Shown: positions 8,450-18,551, counted from the first letter of the stretch. The stretch is 64,000 nt of DNA from JAGDZR01 sp049115695 (GCA_049115695.1 JAGDZR010000007.1:343561-407560); one strand, 5' to 3'. Made by a program: numbers and translations. Notes: generated by a model not told the origin, from the sequence alone.

Positions 8450-9724
8450 ATGAAACAATTTATTATTAGCATCACCTTAACCACTCTAATCTTTTCTTGT
8501 GTTCCCTACTCATCCGGCCATTATGATGGTGCCGATTTAGTCGAATACGGCAATAAAGACTATAGTTCAAGAATTGGCAATGTCAACATTTCCATCGCAA
8601 ACGATCGATCTGGCTTTTTATCCAACAAAATCCTTTTGGGATCAGGCCAGCAACTCAAGTTAAGCTTCGATCTACTTGACGAAGATTACACCAACCTATA
8701 TTTAAAAATCTTCCATTGCGATAAGTATTGGGAGAAAAGCAATCTCTCAGACCTGGAATTTCTAGATGATTTCAATGAAATCAACATAAGGGATTACGAT
8801 TTTTCTCAGACGCGCTTTTGGCAATACGTGAGCTATTTCGTGAGCATCCCCGCCACCAGAATATCAGGAAATTTCATCGCCGTGATATATGAGGAAGGCC
8901 AGGCAAAACCGCTAATTTCTCGACGGTTTATGGTTTATGAAAATAATGTTGGCATATCAGCCTCAATCGTTTTAAGCACTGGGGCAATAAAGCGGCTGTC
9001 TCACCATGGTCTGGAATTGGAGCTTTCGTATGCTGGGCTGGACGTCATCGATCCCAACACCCAGCTATATCCAATTTATCTACAAAACAACAATTGGCAA
9101 ACGGCCATTTACAATCTAACGCCTACAGCACACCGTCCAGATCAACGATTCATTGAATACAAACCATTTAATCAGGAGAATAATTTTCCCGGTCTCAACA
9201 ATTTCCGGTTCTTCGACCTACGGGCAACTTCATACAGGGGACAAAATGTAGCCAGGGTGAGTACATCTGATAGAGGAGTTGAAGCCATTCTTCAACCAGA
9301 AACTTCACGACATGGCTTGTCTTTCGGTCAACAGCTCATGGATGACCTAAATGGTAAATACTATTTACAAAACAACGACCCAAATGCGAAAAACATTAAC
9401 TCTGAATATGTATATGTCAACTTCAGATTGAAAACTGATTCGATCACATCTGAAGTTTATGTCACAGGCCATTTCAATGATTGGCAACTTAACGAGCGCA
9501 ACAAATTGAGTTATTCCTCTGATGAAAGAGCTTACATTGGTTCCTTGCTCCTCAAACAGGGATTTTACAATTATCACTACTGGGTCAATCAAACCGAACT
9601 TCCACATTACTATTTTGAAGGAAGTCATTTCCAATCCGAAAATGATTATGAAGTATTGGTCTATTACAGAAAACCCGGGACTGTCTATGACAGAATAGTA
9701 GGATATAAATCAGTGAGGCAATAA
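8450..9724 (+). CDS. DUF5103 lipoprotein, type IX secretion system plug protein
   Basis: 424 aa. The N-terminus is a lipoprotein signal (IISITLTTLIFSC, lipid cysteine at about 17). The DUF5103 family is known as the plug that closes the SprA translocon of the T9SS on the periplasmic side. Family traits include YLKIFHCDKYWEKSNLSDLEFL, then the DYDFSQTRFWQYVSY and SGNFIAVIY segments, and a C-terminal GHFNDWQ/YNYHYWV domain. The last 15 bases overlap the end of the convergent cas6. Other T9SS genes here (51671-57243) show the organism uses this system. Confidence 0.85.
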   Translation: MKQFIISITLTTLIFSCVPYSSGHYDGADLVEYGNKDYSSRIGNVNISIANDRSGFLSNKILLGSGQQLKLSFDLLDEDYTNLYLKIFHCDKYWEKSNLSDLEFLDDFNEINIRDYDFSQTRFWQYVSYFVSIPATRISGNFIAVIYEEGQAKPLISRRFMVYENNVGISASIVLSTGAIKRLSHHGLELELSYAGLDVIDPNTQLYPIYLQNNNWQTAIYNLTPTAHRPDQRFIEYKPFNQENNFPGLNNFRFFDLRATSYRGQNVARVSTSDRGVEAILQPETSRHGLSFGQQLMDDLNGKYYLQNNDPNAKNINSEYVYVNFRLKTDSITSEVYVTGHFNDWQLNERNKLSYSSDERAYIGSLLLKQGFYNYHYWVNQTELPHYYFEGSHFQSENDYEVLVYYRKPGTVYDRIVGYKSVRQ

Positions 9725-10516
9725 ATGCTCGAACTCATAAGGAGAAATCCGCTCGACAGGATCCGAATTAGCGAGATCCAGCATGCCAAACCCTTTGCTG
9801 CAAAATCTACCTAATCCACAGATAAAAATGAACTCCTGAACAGGCACGGGGGCATAAAGTACAAATGGAAAAGTATAACCTCTTACTTCATACTTCACAT
9901 CATCATGGTACATTGGATATATTCTGGCAAACTTCTTTTTTGAATCCCTCAATTTTTGAATATAACTCAAATCCGGCACCACCTGAAATTTATCAATTTC
10001 TGAAATCTTGCTCGTATCTATGCCTGATTCTTCCATTCTCTCCATGGTGTGTTCAAACATCAAATCAGAAAACTCATCTGTACTCGGTTCAATGAATCGT
10101 TTACCGGGATCTGCATTGAAGGTGGGTTCCAGCAAAACCAGCGGCGATATGCAAATGAACCTCATTTTGTTCTCGAATGGCAGTAACCTTTCTTCATCAA
10201 CATGCTCTGGCACTATCTGCAATTGATCAATGAATAAATGTGGTTGCTTGAAAACCTGTACCAGGACAAAGTCCAGGAATCCCTTATCCGGCGATGTAAT
10301 AACCAGGGTTACCTTTTTGCTATTGACATGCAAGCCGGTTTTACTTACCCGTGTCTGTCCTTTTAGTCCTGAGTAACTAAATAGCTTAAAGTCTTTGTAC
10401 TTTAATTCTCCAGAAGAAACGACGAGACCTCTCAAAACCTGACCAATCAGGTATTGATGATGAAAAGGGATGGAAACTCCTCTGTTTTTAACTTCAAAAG
10501 TGATTCTTATTCTCAA
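9710..10516 (-). CDS. cas6: Stand-alone CRISPR endoribonuclease Cas6
   Basis: 268 aa. It begins with the RAMP beta strand MRIRITFEV, followed by PFHHQYLIGQVLRGL, where H19/H20 lies in the region that supplies the catalytic histidine in Cas6. It ends with the glycine-rich loop GLGRFCSKGFGML (consensus GxGxxxSxGFG), diagnostic of the family. The start codon is TTG at 10516: an in-frame TAG lies 9 nt upstream, no ATG exists in the first part, and TTG places the first strand at the N-terminus. It lies 62 bases after ychF. No cas1, cas2, cas3 or other effector gene is in the window, so its RNA substrate is unknown. Confidence 0.85.
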   Translation of the reverse strand: MRIRITFEVKNRGVSIPFHHQYLIGQVLRGLVVSSGELKYKDFKLFSYSGLKGQTRVSKTGLHVNSKKVTLVITSPDKGFLDFVLVQVFKQPHLFIDQLQIVPEHVDEERLLPFENKMRFICISPLVLLEPTFNADPGKRFIEPSTDEFSDLMFEHTMERMEESGIDTSKISEIDKFQVVPDLSYIQKLRDSKKKFARIYPMYHDDVKYEVRGYTFPFVLYAPVPVQEFIFICGLGRFCSKGFGMLDLANSDPVERISPYEFEHLLPH

Positions 10517-10578
10517 GTTGGGCTACTAAAAAATGAAAACAGATAGCTGTGAATCAAAAATACAGAAACAAAATTTAT

Positions 10579-11676
10579 TTACACGTTGAATCTGAAATGC
10601 ATGATATCACCATCCTTGACAATGTACTCTTTTCCTTCGATGGCGAGCTTACCCGCTTCTTTGCAGCCATTTTCCGTTTTAAAAGTTTGATAATCGTCAA
10701 GTTTGATTACTTCAGCCTTGATAAATCCTTTTTCGAAATCAGTATGAATCACGCCAGCTGCCTGAGGTGCCTTCCATCCTTTCTGAATCGTCCACGCCCT
10801 AACCTCCTGAACACCAGCCGTGAAGTAGGTAATAAGATCTAATAGTTTGTAGGACGCCTTAATAAGTCTGTTAAGTCCAGAATCTGTGAGACTGTACTCT
10901 TCCAAAAAGAGTTGGCGATCGTCTTCATTATCCAGCTCAGCAATTTGGGCCTCAAGCGACGCACTCACTACGATTACCTCCGCATCTTCATCGACAACCA
11001 GTTCTTTTAGTTTTTCTGTTAATTCATTTCCCTTGCTGGCATTATCCTCTTCCACGTTGGCAACATAAATGATCGGCTTGTCAGTCAATAACTGCAGTTC
11101 CCTGACCAGCGATCTTTGTTCTTCGTCAATGTCAAGCGTCCGTGCATTAGCACCTGATTCGAGGTGTGTTTTAAACGTAACAAGCACTTCATATTCCTTC
11201 TTCGCTAGCACATCACCGGATTTGGCTATTTTTTCAACTCTCTGGATACGTTTGTCGATCGACTCAAGGTCTTTCAATTGCAATTCAGTATCGATGACCT
11301 CCTTATCTGTTATGGGATCGACCACTCCATCTACATGAACAATATTATCATCCTGGAAACATCTCAACACATGGATGATGGCATCCACTTCCCGTATGTT
11401 GGCCAAAAATTTATTACCTAGTCCTTCTCCTTTGCTTGCTCCTTTTACCAGGCCAGCAATGTCCACAAATTCAATTACTGTAGGAACTACTTTTTCCGGG
11501 GATACCAATCCCTCTAATATCTGCAAACGTTCATCTGGTACAGTAATGACACCTACGTTTGGTTCTATTGTACAAAAAGGATAGTTGGCAGCTTCTGCTT
11601 TCGCGTTAGAAAGTGCATTGAAAAGCGTTGATTTGCCCACATTTGGTAAACCAACAATTCCACATTGTAAACCCAT
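10579..11676 (-). CDS. ychF: Redox-regulated ATPase YchF (OBG-type)
   Basis: 365 aa, full family length. P-loop GLPNVGKS at 9-16, then PFCTIEPN, DIAGLVKGASKGEGLGNKFL (switch II), and a C-terminal TGS domain (YFTAGVQEVRAWTIQKGWKAPQAAG followed by HTDFEKGFIKAEV). The protein binds ATP rather than GTP in characterised members, associates with ribosomes and responds to oxidative stress. It follows the AI-2E transporter with a 3-base gap and precedes cas6, probably one transcript. Confidence 0.97.
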   Translation of the reverse strand: MGLQCGIVGLPNVGKSTLFNALSNAKAEAANYPFCTIEPNVGVITVPDERLQILEGLVSPEKVVPTVIEFVDIAGLVKGASKGEGLGNKFLANIREVDAIIHVLRCFQDDNIVHVDGVVDPITDKEVIDTELQLKDLESIDKRIQRVEKIAKSGDVLAKKEYEVLVTFKTHLESGANARTLDIDEEQRSLVRELQLLTDKPIIYVANVEEDNASKGNELTEKLKELVVDEDAEVIVVSASLEAQIAELDNEDDRQLFLEEYSLTDSGLNRLIKASYKLLDLITYFTAGVQEVRAWTIQKGWKAPQAAGVIHTDFEKGFIKAEVIKLDDYQTFKTENGCKEAGKLAIEGKEYIVKDGDIMHFRFNV

Positions 11677-11679
11677 GAA

Positions 11680-12768
11680 TTATTTAATCCTAAATACTTG
11701 ATAACTATTAAACCCAGCATAAACCTCCTCCACCGATACCCTCAAAATAGTGTATGTAGGAATGGCGGCTATCATGCCCGGAATGCCCGCGATTGTTGCG
11801 CCGGCAAAAATAATCACAAATATCTCTAATGGATGGGCTTTTACACTTTTGGAAAATATTAAAGGCTGGAAGAATACATTGTCCAGCACCTGAACCAGCC
11901 CAAAAACAGACACAATTTCTAATCCAATGAAAATGGCTTCCCGCGTAAGACCTGGAGATCCTGCTGTAGAGAGCGCAACAAATACTCCAAATAGTGTTCC
12001 TAGTATCGGACCTAAGTAAGGAACCAGATTAGCCAAAGCTGCAAATACGGCAATCGTCAGTGCATATTTAATACCAAACAATCCTAATCCAACTGATGAC
12101 AGAGTGAAAATGGCAATCATTTGAATAAATAACCCGACCAGATAATTACCAAGCAGATGGTCTACTCTGAAAAAAGCTGAGGTAAAAACCTCAAAATACA
12201 TATTGGGTATAAGGTTGAACAATGGCCTTCTTATGATACCAGGATCGTAAAGCAGAAAGAAAGTCATGAATAAAACGGCAATCAGTCCAATAAAAAAATT
12301 GCCCGTAAAGGAGATCAGATTATTGATAATGTTGCCAAAGTTCAACTCACGCATACCATCGAATATGGCTGATTTAAAACCTTCTACGAGAAATCCCGGA
12401 GGATTGGTGGTCAACTCGTTGCTGATGAGTAGTCTTTCAGTAACGGCAATGGGGGACAAAACTTTTGAGAGGAGCGAGTCAAAATCCATATCGCTGATTA
12501 CTTCTAATTGCTCAGAGAACAGCGGCACAAAAAGCAGGACGAACAGGCTGATGAAAATACCAGCCATGGCGAATGAGAATAAGATGGCAATAAATCTTGG
12601 CAATCGAACCCCAATAAAACCTAGTCTCAGCAAAGCACTTACGCTAGGTCTCAAAAGAGAAGCCAGCACCAACGAAATAATCAGATAAAGGAAAATATTG
12701 AAGAAATACCACACCGCAACCAAAAGGAGGCATACTATTATTATCAGACTTCCGAGTTTCCTATTCAT
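11680..12768 (-). CDS. AI-2E family transporter (PerM-like membrane protein)
   Basis: About 362 aa from the ATG at 12768. A longer TTG-initiated frame from 12801 would start inside the terminator hairpin of the previous gene and is rejected. Eight or so hydrophobic segments, starting with LGSLIIIVCLLLVAVWYFF. The family signature YALTIAVFAALANLVPYLGPILG and C-terminal GATIAGIPGMIAAIPTYTILR are present. Members export autoinducer-2 or act as Na+/H+ antiporters; the substrate cannot be told here. Upstream of ychF in the same transcript. Confidence 0.88.
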   Translation of the reverse strand: MNRKLGSLIIIVCLLLVAVWYFFNIFLYLIISLVLASLLRPSVSALLRLGFIGVRLPRFIAILFSFAMAGIFISLFVLLFVPLFSEQLEVISDMDFDSLLSKVLSPIAVTERLLISNELTTNPPGFLVEGFKSAIFDGMRELNFGNIINNLISFTGNFFIGLIAVLFMTFFLLYDPGIIRRPLFNLIPNMYFEVFTSAFFRVDHLLGNYLVGLFIQMIAIFTLSSVGLGLFGIKYALTIAVFAALANLVPYLGPILGTLFGVFVALSTAGSPGLTREAIFIGLEIVSVFGLVQVLDNVFFQPLIFSKSVKAHPLEIFVIIFAGATIAGIPGMIAAIPTYTILRVSVEEVYAGFNSYQVFRIK

Positions 12769-12772
12769 AAAC

Positions 12773-12794
12773 AAAAAAGCCCCGAAATGGGGCT
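12773..12794 (-). terminator. Rho-independent terminator of the PUR/DUF3276 gene
   Basis: Stem AGCCCC (12778-12783) and GGGGCT (12789-12794), 5-nt loop, followed on the minus strand by a run of six T (12773-12778). It lies between the PUR gene and the AI-2E transporter start and separates the two transcription units. Confidence 0.85.
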
Positions 12795-12817
12795 GTATCA
12801 AATCCTATTTTTTAAAC

Positions 12818-13150
12818 TCAATCCCACTTCAAATCTGAATCTTCAGTCGTAACTTCTTCTTCGTTTCTTTCAAACTGAGAAAAATCTACTTCAGGAAGTA
12901 ATTCATTCTTCACATGATCTACAGTACCGTTCAATGCCTGAAGGAATTTATTGAAATCCTCCTTGTATAAGAATATTTTGTGTTTTTCATAAACGTAACC
13001 ATCGTCTTTGTATCGACGCTTACTTTCTGTGATCGTTAGATAATAATCATTTGACCTTGTTGACTTCACATCAAAAAAATAAGTTCTTTTCCCTGCTCTG
13101 ACCCTTTCAGAAAAAATCTCATCCCTTCCCTTTTCGTTATTCTCTTCCAC
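12818..13150 (-). CDS. PUR family nucleic-acid-binding protein (DUF3276)
   Basis: The conserved core EIFSERVRAGKRTYFFDVK, then STRSNDYYLTITESKRR and KHKIFLYKEDFNKF, is the bacterial PUR-alpha-like domain common in Bacteroidota, followed by an acidic tail ending DLKWD. Homologues start a few residues before EIFSERV, which favours the GTG at 13150 (VEENNEKGRDE). The ATG at 13225 would add 25 hydrophobic/basic residues untypical of the family, but it cannot be excluded. PUR domains bind single-stranded DNA or RNA; the cellular role in Bacteroidota is not settled. Monocistronic, closed by the hairpin at 12773-12794. Confidence 0.85.
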   Translation of the reverse strand: MEENNEKGRDEIFSERVRAGKRTYFFDVKSTRSNDYYLTITESKRRYKDDGYVYEKHKIFLYKEDFNKFLQALNGTVDHVKNELLPEVDFSQFERNEEEVTTEDSDLKWD

Positions 13151-13314
13151 TTCGCTATTCTTTTTTAGTAGATTTTCGTTTATTCCAATTCTCAATTTTA
13201 TAAAAAATACCAGATAAAGATGCATCTTAAAATAATTTATTACAAACCCAGCGTGTTATGAATCAATATAAGAGGACTGGTATTGAAAATTTCACTTATT
13301 AATATGTTTGCAAC

Positions 13315-14223
13315 ATGAAGATCGATTTAGGAAGCATCAGGAAGTATGAAAACCTCGAATTATTGGCAAAAGAACTTGTGGAAGGTTTTATCACTGGACT
13401 TCATAGATCACCTTATCACGGTTTCTCGGTAGAATTCGCAGAGCACAAGCTTTACAATTTTGGAGAAAGCACAAAAAACATTGACTGGAAGGTTTTTGCT
13501 AAAACAGATCGTCTCTATACAAAGCAATACGAAGAGGAAACAAATCTAAGATGCACCATTTTGATGGATACCTCGCCCAGCATGTACTACCCAGCTCCGG
13601 ATAACGACAAAATTAGATTTAGTATTTACTCCGCTGCGGCCCTTAGCTTTCTTATGATCAAACAAAGAGACGCAGTAGGACTAATTTCGTTTGCAGACGG
13701 CATCAATTATCAATCACCACAGAAGTCAACAAAAATTCATTTCAACAATATTCTTGAGCAAATGAATGATTGGCTTCAGCAGGTACCAGGCAAACATTCC
13801 AAATCCAGGGTAGCTGAAAGCATTCATCAGATAGCAGATAGCATTCATAAGCGATCTTTAGTTATCATATTCACTGATATGTTTCAGCAAAATGAGAATC
13901 TGAATGAAGTTTTCGAAGCACTTATGCACCTGAAGCATAACAAGCATGAGGTCTTACTTTTTCATGTGAACGATCATGCCAGTGAAAGAAATTTTGAGTT
14001 TTCGAACAAACCGCATCGGTTTGAGGATCTTGAAAGCGGCGAGACCATCCTCCTGACACCTTCAGAAATCAAAGTAGATTTTCAAAAGCGAATGGACACC
14101 TTTTATCAGGACATTAAACTAGGATGTGGGAAATTGAAGATTGATTTTATCGAAGCGGATATAAATCAACCTTTCGACAAAATCCTCGGTGCTTATTTGA
14201 TAAAACGAAAGAAAATGATGTAG
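13315..14223 (+). CDS. DUF58 domain protein (vWA-like)
   Basis: 302 aa, no signal peptide or TM segment. The DUF58 signature is YNFGESTKNIDWKVFAKTDRLYTKQYEEE, followed by a vWA-type MIDAS DTSPSM and a later TDMFQ. Such proteins normally sit beside MoxR ATPases and BatA/BatB proteins, but here the gene stands alone upstream of dnaE, 34 bases away. It may act with a MoxR ATPase encoded elsewhere. Molecular function unknown. Confidence 0.9.
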   Translation: MKIDLGSIRKYENLELLAKELVEGFITGLHRSPYHGFSVEFAEHKLYNFGESTKNIDWKVFAKTDRLYTKQYEEETNLRCTILMDTSPSMYYPAPDNDKIRFSIYSAAALSFLMIKQRDAVGLISFADGINYQSPQKSTKIHFNNILEQMNDWLQQVPGKHSKSRVAESIHQIADSIHKRSLVIIFTDMFQQNENLNEVFEALMHLKHNKHEVLLFHVNDHASERNFEFSNKPHRFEDLESGETILLTPSEIKVDFQKRMDTFYQDIKLGCGKLKIDFIEADINQPFDKILGAYLIKRKKMM

Positions 14224-14257
14224 CGATCATTTATTTTGCGATCGTAAACCACCAAGC

Positions 14258-17200
14258 ATGTATTTAATTTTTGATACCGAGACCACAGGTCTTCCTCATA
14301 ATAAATCTGCCCCACTTGAGGACCTGGACAACTGGCCAAGATTGGTTCAAATTGCCTGGCAATTGCATGACGCGACGGGTCATCTGCTATCTCAAGGCAA
14401 TCACATTGTCAAACCTGAGGGTTTTACCATTCCCTTTAATGCCGAAAAAATACATGGCATAAGTACCGAAAGAGCCCTTGAGGTAGGTGAAGACCTCAGA
14501 TCAGTACTGGAGCATTTCACATTGGATGTCCAAAAGGCACAAGTCCTTGTTGGTCACAACATCGAATTTGACAATAAAATCATTGGAGCGGAATACCTGC
14601 GCTTGGGAGTCACGAATGAGATTGCTGAATACCCAAACATTGATACCTCAACAACAACTGTAGAATTCTGTCAACTGCAGGGTGGCATAGGAGGAAGACT
14701 CAAGCAACCGAGACTGATTGAGCTCTATGAAAAACTTTTTGGTGAAGGGTTCGGAGATGCACATGATGCCGCCTATGATGTAGATGCAACTGCTAAAGCT
14801 TTTATTGAATGCCTGAAACGAGGCATCATTCCTCCATATGAGGAGATCGATATCTCGAGTATCGAATATGAAGCCCCTGATCTCGCCGCAGCAAATTTTG
14901 AATGGATTCGAAAAAAATCCGGAGGAAAGCAAAAGAGTGAAGCAGTCAAAGCTGAAGACATAAAAGGACCATTTTGCCATCTGCATGTCCATACCCAATT
15001 TTCAGTACTCCAGGCAACTCCAAAAATCGATGGCCTGATCAAAAAAGCCAAAGCATACAACATGCCGGCCGTGGCGTTGACTGACCTTGGAAACATGTTT
15101 GGGGTTTTCAAGTTTGTTAGAGAAGCGCTCAAAAATGACATCAAACCTATTGTTGGTTGCGAATTCTTTGTAGCAGAAGAAAGGACGAAACTACAGTTCA
15201 CCAAAGACAATCCAGACAAGAGGTTTCAGCAAGTACTGATTGCTAAAAACAAGCAAGGTTATCACAATCTGGCAAAGCTCAGTTCCATTGCCTACATGGA
15301 GGGGAATTACGGACTATATCCCCGAATTGACAAAGCGCTGATTGAAGAATACAGAGGAGATCTAATCGCGCTTTCAGGAGGATTAAGAGGAGAAATCCCT
15401 CACCTAATACTGAATGTGGGTGAAACTCAGGCGGAAGAGGCGCTTGTTTGGTGGAAAGAGTTGTTTGATGAAGATTTCTACATCGAAATTGGTCGTCATG
15501 GTTTGGATGAAGAGGACCATTTGAACGAAGTGCTGATTAGGTTAGCCCGGAAGCATAATATAAAAATGATTGCGACCAATGAGCTTTACTATTTAGATAA
15601 AGCCGAAGCTCCTGCACACGATGTACTCATCTGTATCAAGGAAAACGAAAAGCAAAGCACCCCAATTGGCAGAGGTCGCGGATTCAGACCTGGCTTACCG
15701 AATCATAATTTCTATTTTAAGGATCAGGACGAAATGAAGTCAGCCTTCACCGACCTACCTGAGGCAATCGAGAATATCGCCGAGATACTTGATAAAATAG
15801 AGGAGTTCAAACTTGAAAGGGACGTGCTGCTTCCCGCATTTGACATTCCGCAAGAGTTCATGAACCCAGAAGACCTTGTTGATGGTGGCAAACGAGGAGA
15901 AAATGCATTTCTAAAGCATTTGACCTATGAAGGGGCAAAAAAACGATATCCTGAATTAACGCCAGAAATCAAAGAACGACTTGACTTTGAGCTTGCCACA
16001 ATAGAGAATACCGGTTACCCAGGCTACTTCTTGATCGTTCAGGACTTCACGACAAAGGCACGAGAGATTGGAGTAGCGGTTGGACCTGGTCGAGGCTCGG
16101 CTGCAGGAAGTGCGGTTGCCTATTGTATCGGCATTACGAATGTTGACCCAATCGCATATGACCTGCTGTTTGAGCGTTTCCTGAATCCGGACAGGGTATC
16201 ACTTCCCGATATCGACATTGACTTTGACAATGAAGGTCGCGAACGCGTGATTGACTATGTTGTCAATAAATATGGCAGCAGCCAGGTGGCACAAATTATC
16301 ACTTATGGCATGATGGCGCCAAAATCTGCCATCAGGGATGCAGGAAGAGTCATGGAGCTCCCACTTCAGGAAACAGATGCTATCGCCAAGCTCGTCCCTG
16401 AAAAACCAGGCGCAAAATTCTCCAAGGTATTTGATGAGGTCCCAGAACTCAAAGACCTCACCAAAGGAAAAGAACTACCCTCGCAAGTTTTGAATCAAGC
16501 TGTAGTATTGGAGGGGTCGATGCGAAATACTGGCATTCATGCCTGCGGAGTGATCATCACACCAGATGACATCACCAACTACATTCCGTTAGCCAAAGCC
16601 AAAGATTCAAGTCTATTCATCACGCAGTTTGACAATAGCGTAGTTGAAAGTGCTGGAATGCTCAAAATGGATTTCCTTGGGCTAAAGACCTTATCGATTA
16701 TCAAAACAGCTGTTGAGTATGTAGAGAAACGACATGGTATCAAAATAGATGTAGATGCTATTCCGCTGGATGATCAAAAGACATACGAGCTCTACCAGCG
16801 GGGAGAGACCAACGGCACCTTTCAGTTTGAATCTCCAGGCATGCAAAAACACCTGCGGGCGCTGAAACCGGATAAGTTCGAGGATCTAATAGCCATGAAC
16901 GCACTGTATCGTCCTGGTCCAATGGAATACATACCTGATTTCATTGACCGAAAGCATGGCAAAGCTCAGATCGAATATGACCTCCCGGAAATGGAGGAAT
17001 ACCTGTCCGAAACATATGGAATCACAGTGTATCAAGAGCAGGTGATGTTGCTATCTCAGTCTATAGCCGGCTTCACAAAGGGTGAAGCCGACATGCTACG
17101 GAAAGCAATGGGTAAAAAGATCTTCAAATTACTGGAAGAGCTTAAACCTAAATTTATTAATCAGGCAAAGGAAAAGGGGCACCCTGAAGACAAGCTTGAA

Positions 17201-18484
17201 AAGATCTGGAAAGACTGGGAAGCTTTTGCAGCTTACGCTTTCAATAAATCTCACAGTACGTGTTACTCAGTGGTGGCCTATCACACTGGCTACCTCAAAG
17301 CAAATTATCCAGCTGAGTACATGGCTTCCGTACTTACCCATAATCAAAATCAGATTGACAAGGTCAGCTTTTTCATGGAAGAATGTCGCAAGCAGAGCAT
17401 ACCGGTATTGGGTCCGCACGTAAACGAGTCATTTCAGGATTTCATGGTAAATCCCGATGGAGAGATCAGATTTGGATTGGGTGCGATAAAAGGTACAGGT
17501 GAGTCAGCTGTACAAGCAATTGTGCAGGATAGGGAAGAAAACGGACCCTTTCAGGACATCTTTGATTTTGCCAAACGCGTCAATCTTCGAGCTGTCAACA
17601 AAAAGTCATTTGAGGCACTGGCCAAAGCCGGGGCATTTGACTCCTTCGGCAACTATCACAGGAGACAATATGTAGAGCCAGATGATGATGGTGCTTCCCT
17701 GATTGAGAAGTCGATCAAGTATGCCAACAAACTACAGCAGGAAGAAGCCAGTTCTCAGGCATCACTTTTCGGTGGAGAATCCGGTGTGTCTGTCGGACTG
17801 CCAAAAGTAGGCCGGGTAGAGCCTTATGGCGAAATTGAAAAACTCAACATCGAAAAGGAAATGGTGGGACTCTACATAACAGGGCACCCACTCGATCAAT
17901 ACAAGCTGGAGTTGGAGTTCCTCACCCGGGGGCGATTAAGTGACCTTGACGAACTTGATAAAATATATGGCAGAGAATTAAGGATTGGCGGGATAGTGAG
18001 TGGTGTACAGCATCGGATGACAAAGAAGGGCAATCCATTTGGGGTTTTAACATTGGAGGATTACAGCAATTCTCATGACTTCTTTATGTTCTCAGACACC
18101 TACCTCAAATTCAAAAGCTACCTGGAGGTAGGTTGGTTTCTTTGCGTTACCGGTTCTTCGCAAAAAAGATGGAATGGGGAAGACCTGGAATTCAAGATAC
18201 AAAATATCGAGTACCTCTCCGAATTGAGAGACAAACTCATCAAGGGACTCGAGTTGCACGTACGGCTTCCAGATCTCACAGATGTACTGATAAATGACAT
18301 TGAATCACTCAGCACCAAGCATCCGGGAAACTCAGAACTAAAGTTGAATGTATTGGGTGCGTTTGAAGACAGGGCCATCAACCTGGAAATGATGAGTCGT
18401 AAATTCAGTGTGAACCCAACCAATGAAATGTTAGCCGATTTAGCGCAAATCGAAAACCTCGGCTATAAGATCATGTGCAAATAA
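14258..18484 (+). CDS. dnaE: DNA polymerase III alpha subunit with fused N-terminal proofreading exonuclease
   Basis: 1408 aa replicative polymerase. Residues 1-190 form a DnaQ-like DEDDh exonuclease: DTETTG at 6-11, GHNIEFDNK near 100, and HDAAYDVDAT near 170. A PHP domain follows (HLHVHTQFS from about 241). The polymerase active site PDIDIDFD lies at about 650-657, with GPGRGSAAGS before it and GIHACGVII and NALYRPGPMEYIP after. A helix-hairpin-helix and an OB-fold (GGIVSGVQHRMTKKGNPFGVLTLED) complete it. The fused exonuclease makes a separate epsilon subunit dispensable for this polymerase and is a layout met in Bacteroidota. Confidence 0.97.
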   Translation: MYLIFDTETTGLPHNKSAPLEDLDNWPRLVQIAWQLHDATGHLLSQGNHIVKPEGFTIPFNAEKIHGISTERALEVGEDLRSVLEHFTLDVQKAQVLVGHNIEFDNKIIGAEYLRLGVTNEIAEYPNIDTSTTTVEFCQLQGGIGGRLKQPRLIELYEKLFGEGFGDAHDAAYDVDATAKAFIECLKRGIIPPYEEIDISSIEYEAPDLAAANFEWIRKKSGGKQKSEAVKAEDIKGPFCHLHVHTQFSVLQATPKIDGLIKKAKAYNMPAVALTDLGNMFGVFKFVREALKNDIKPIVGCEFFVAEERTKLQFTKDNPDKRFQQVLIAKNKQGYHNLAKLSSIAYMEGNYGLYPRIDKALIEEYRGDLIALSGGLRGEIPHLILNVGETQAEEALVWWKELFDEDFYIEIGRHGLDEEDHLNEVLIRLARKHNIKMIATNELYYLDKAEAPAHDVLICIKENEKQSTPIGRGRGFRPGLPNHNFYFKDQDEMKSAFTDLPEAIENIAEILDKIEEFKLERDVLLPAFDIPQEFMNPEDLVDGGKRGENAFLKHLTYEGAKKRYPELTPEIKERLDFELATIENTGYPGYFLIVQDFTTKAREIGVAVGPGRGSAAGSAVAYCIGITNVDPIAYDLLFERFLNPDRVSLPDIDIDFDNEGRERVIDYVVNKYGSSQVAQIITYGMMAPKSAIRDAGRVMELPLQETDAIAKLVPEKPGAKFSKVFDEVPELKDLTKGKELPSQVLNQAVVLEGSMRNTGIHACGVIITPDDITNYIPLAKAKDSSLFITQFDNSVVESAGMLKMDFLGLKTLSIIKTAVEYVEKRHGIKIDVDAIPLDDQKTYELYQRGETNGTFQFESPGMQKHLRALKPDKFEDLIAMNALYRPGPMEYIPDFIDRKHGKAQIEYDLPEMEEYLSETYGITVYQEQVMLLSQSIAGFTKGEADMLRKAMGKKIFKLLEELKPKFINQAKEKGHPEDKLEKIWKDWEAFAAYAFNKSHSTCYSVVAYHTGYLKANYPAEYMASVLTHNQNQIDKVSFFMEECRKQSIPVLGPHVNESFQDFMVNPDGEIRFGLGAIKGTGESAVQAIVQDREENGPFQDIFDFAKRVNLRAVNKKSFEALAKAGAFDSFGNYHRRQYVEPDDDGASLIEKSIKYANKLQQEEASSQASLFGGESGVSVGLPKVGRVEPYGEIEKLNIEKEMVGLYITGHPLDQYKLELEFLTRGRLSDLDELDKIYGRELRIGGIVSGVQHRMTKKGNPFGVLTLEDYSNSHDFFMFSDTYLKFKSYLEVGWFLCVTGSSQKRWNGEDLEFKIQNIEYLSELRDKLIKGLELHVRLPDLTDVLINDIESLSTKHPGNSELKLNVLGAFEDRAINLEMMSRKFSVNPTNEMLADLAQIENLGYKIMCK

Positions 18485-18543
18485 TTATGTCAACGCGAAT
18501 ACAAACCAGTGTTATGAATGAACTATCTCTGAATCATTCAGGT

Positions 18544-18551
18544 TAACTTTG
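18544..18551 (+). promoter_or_regulatory. Candidate -7 promoter element of trxA
   Basis: TAACTTTG matches the Bacteroidota -7 consensus TAnnTTTG, 44 bases before the thioredoxin ATG. No good TTG is seen at the expected -33 distance, so the call rests on one box. Confidence 0.45.

Noticed and set aside
8384..8458. Longer start for the ECF sigma factor
   Set aside because: It would begin with TTG inside the divergent plug gene and add 25 residues untypical of the family.
12266..12688. 140-codon open frame on the plus strand
   Set aside because: Antisense to the AI-2E transporter; composition is that of a reversed membrane-protein gene.
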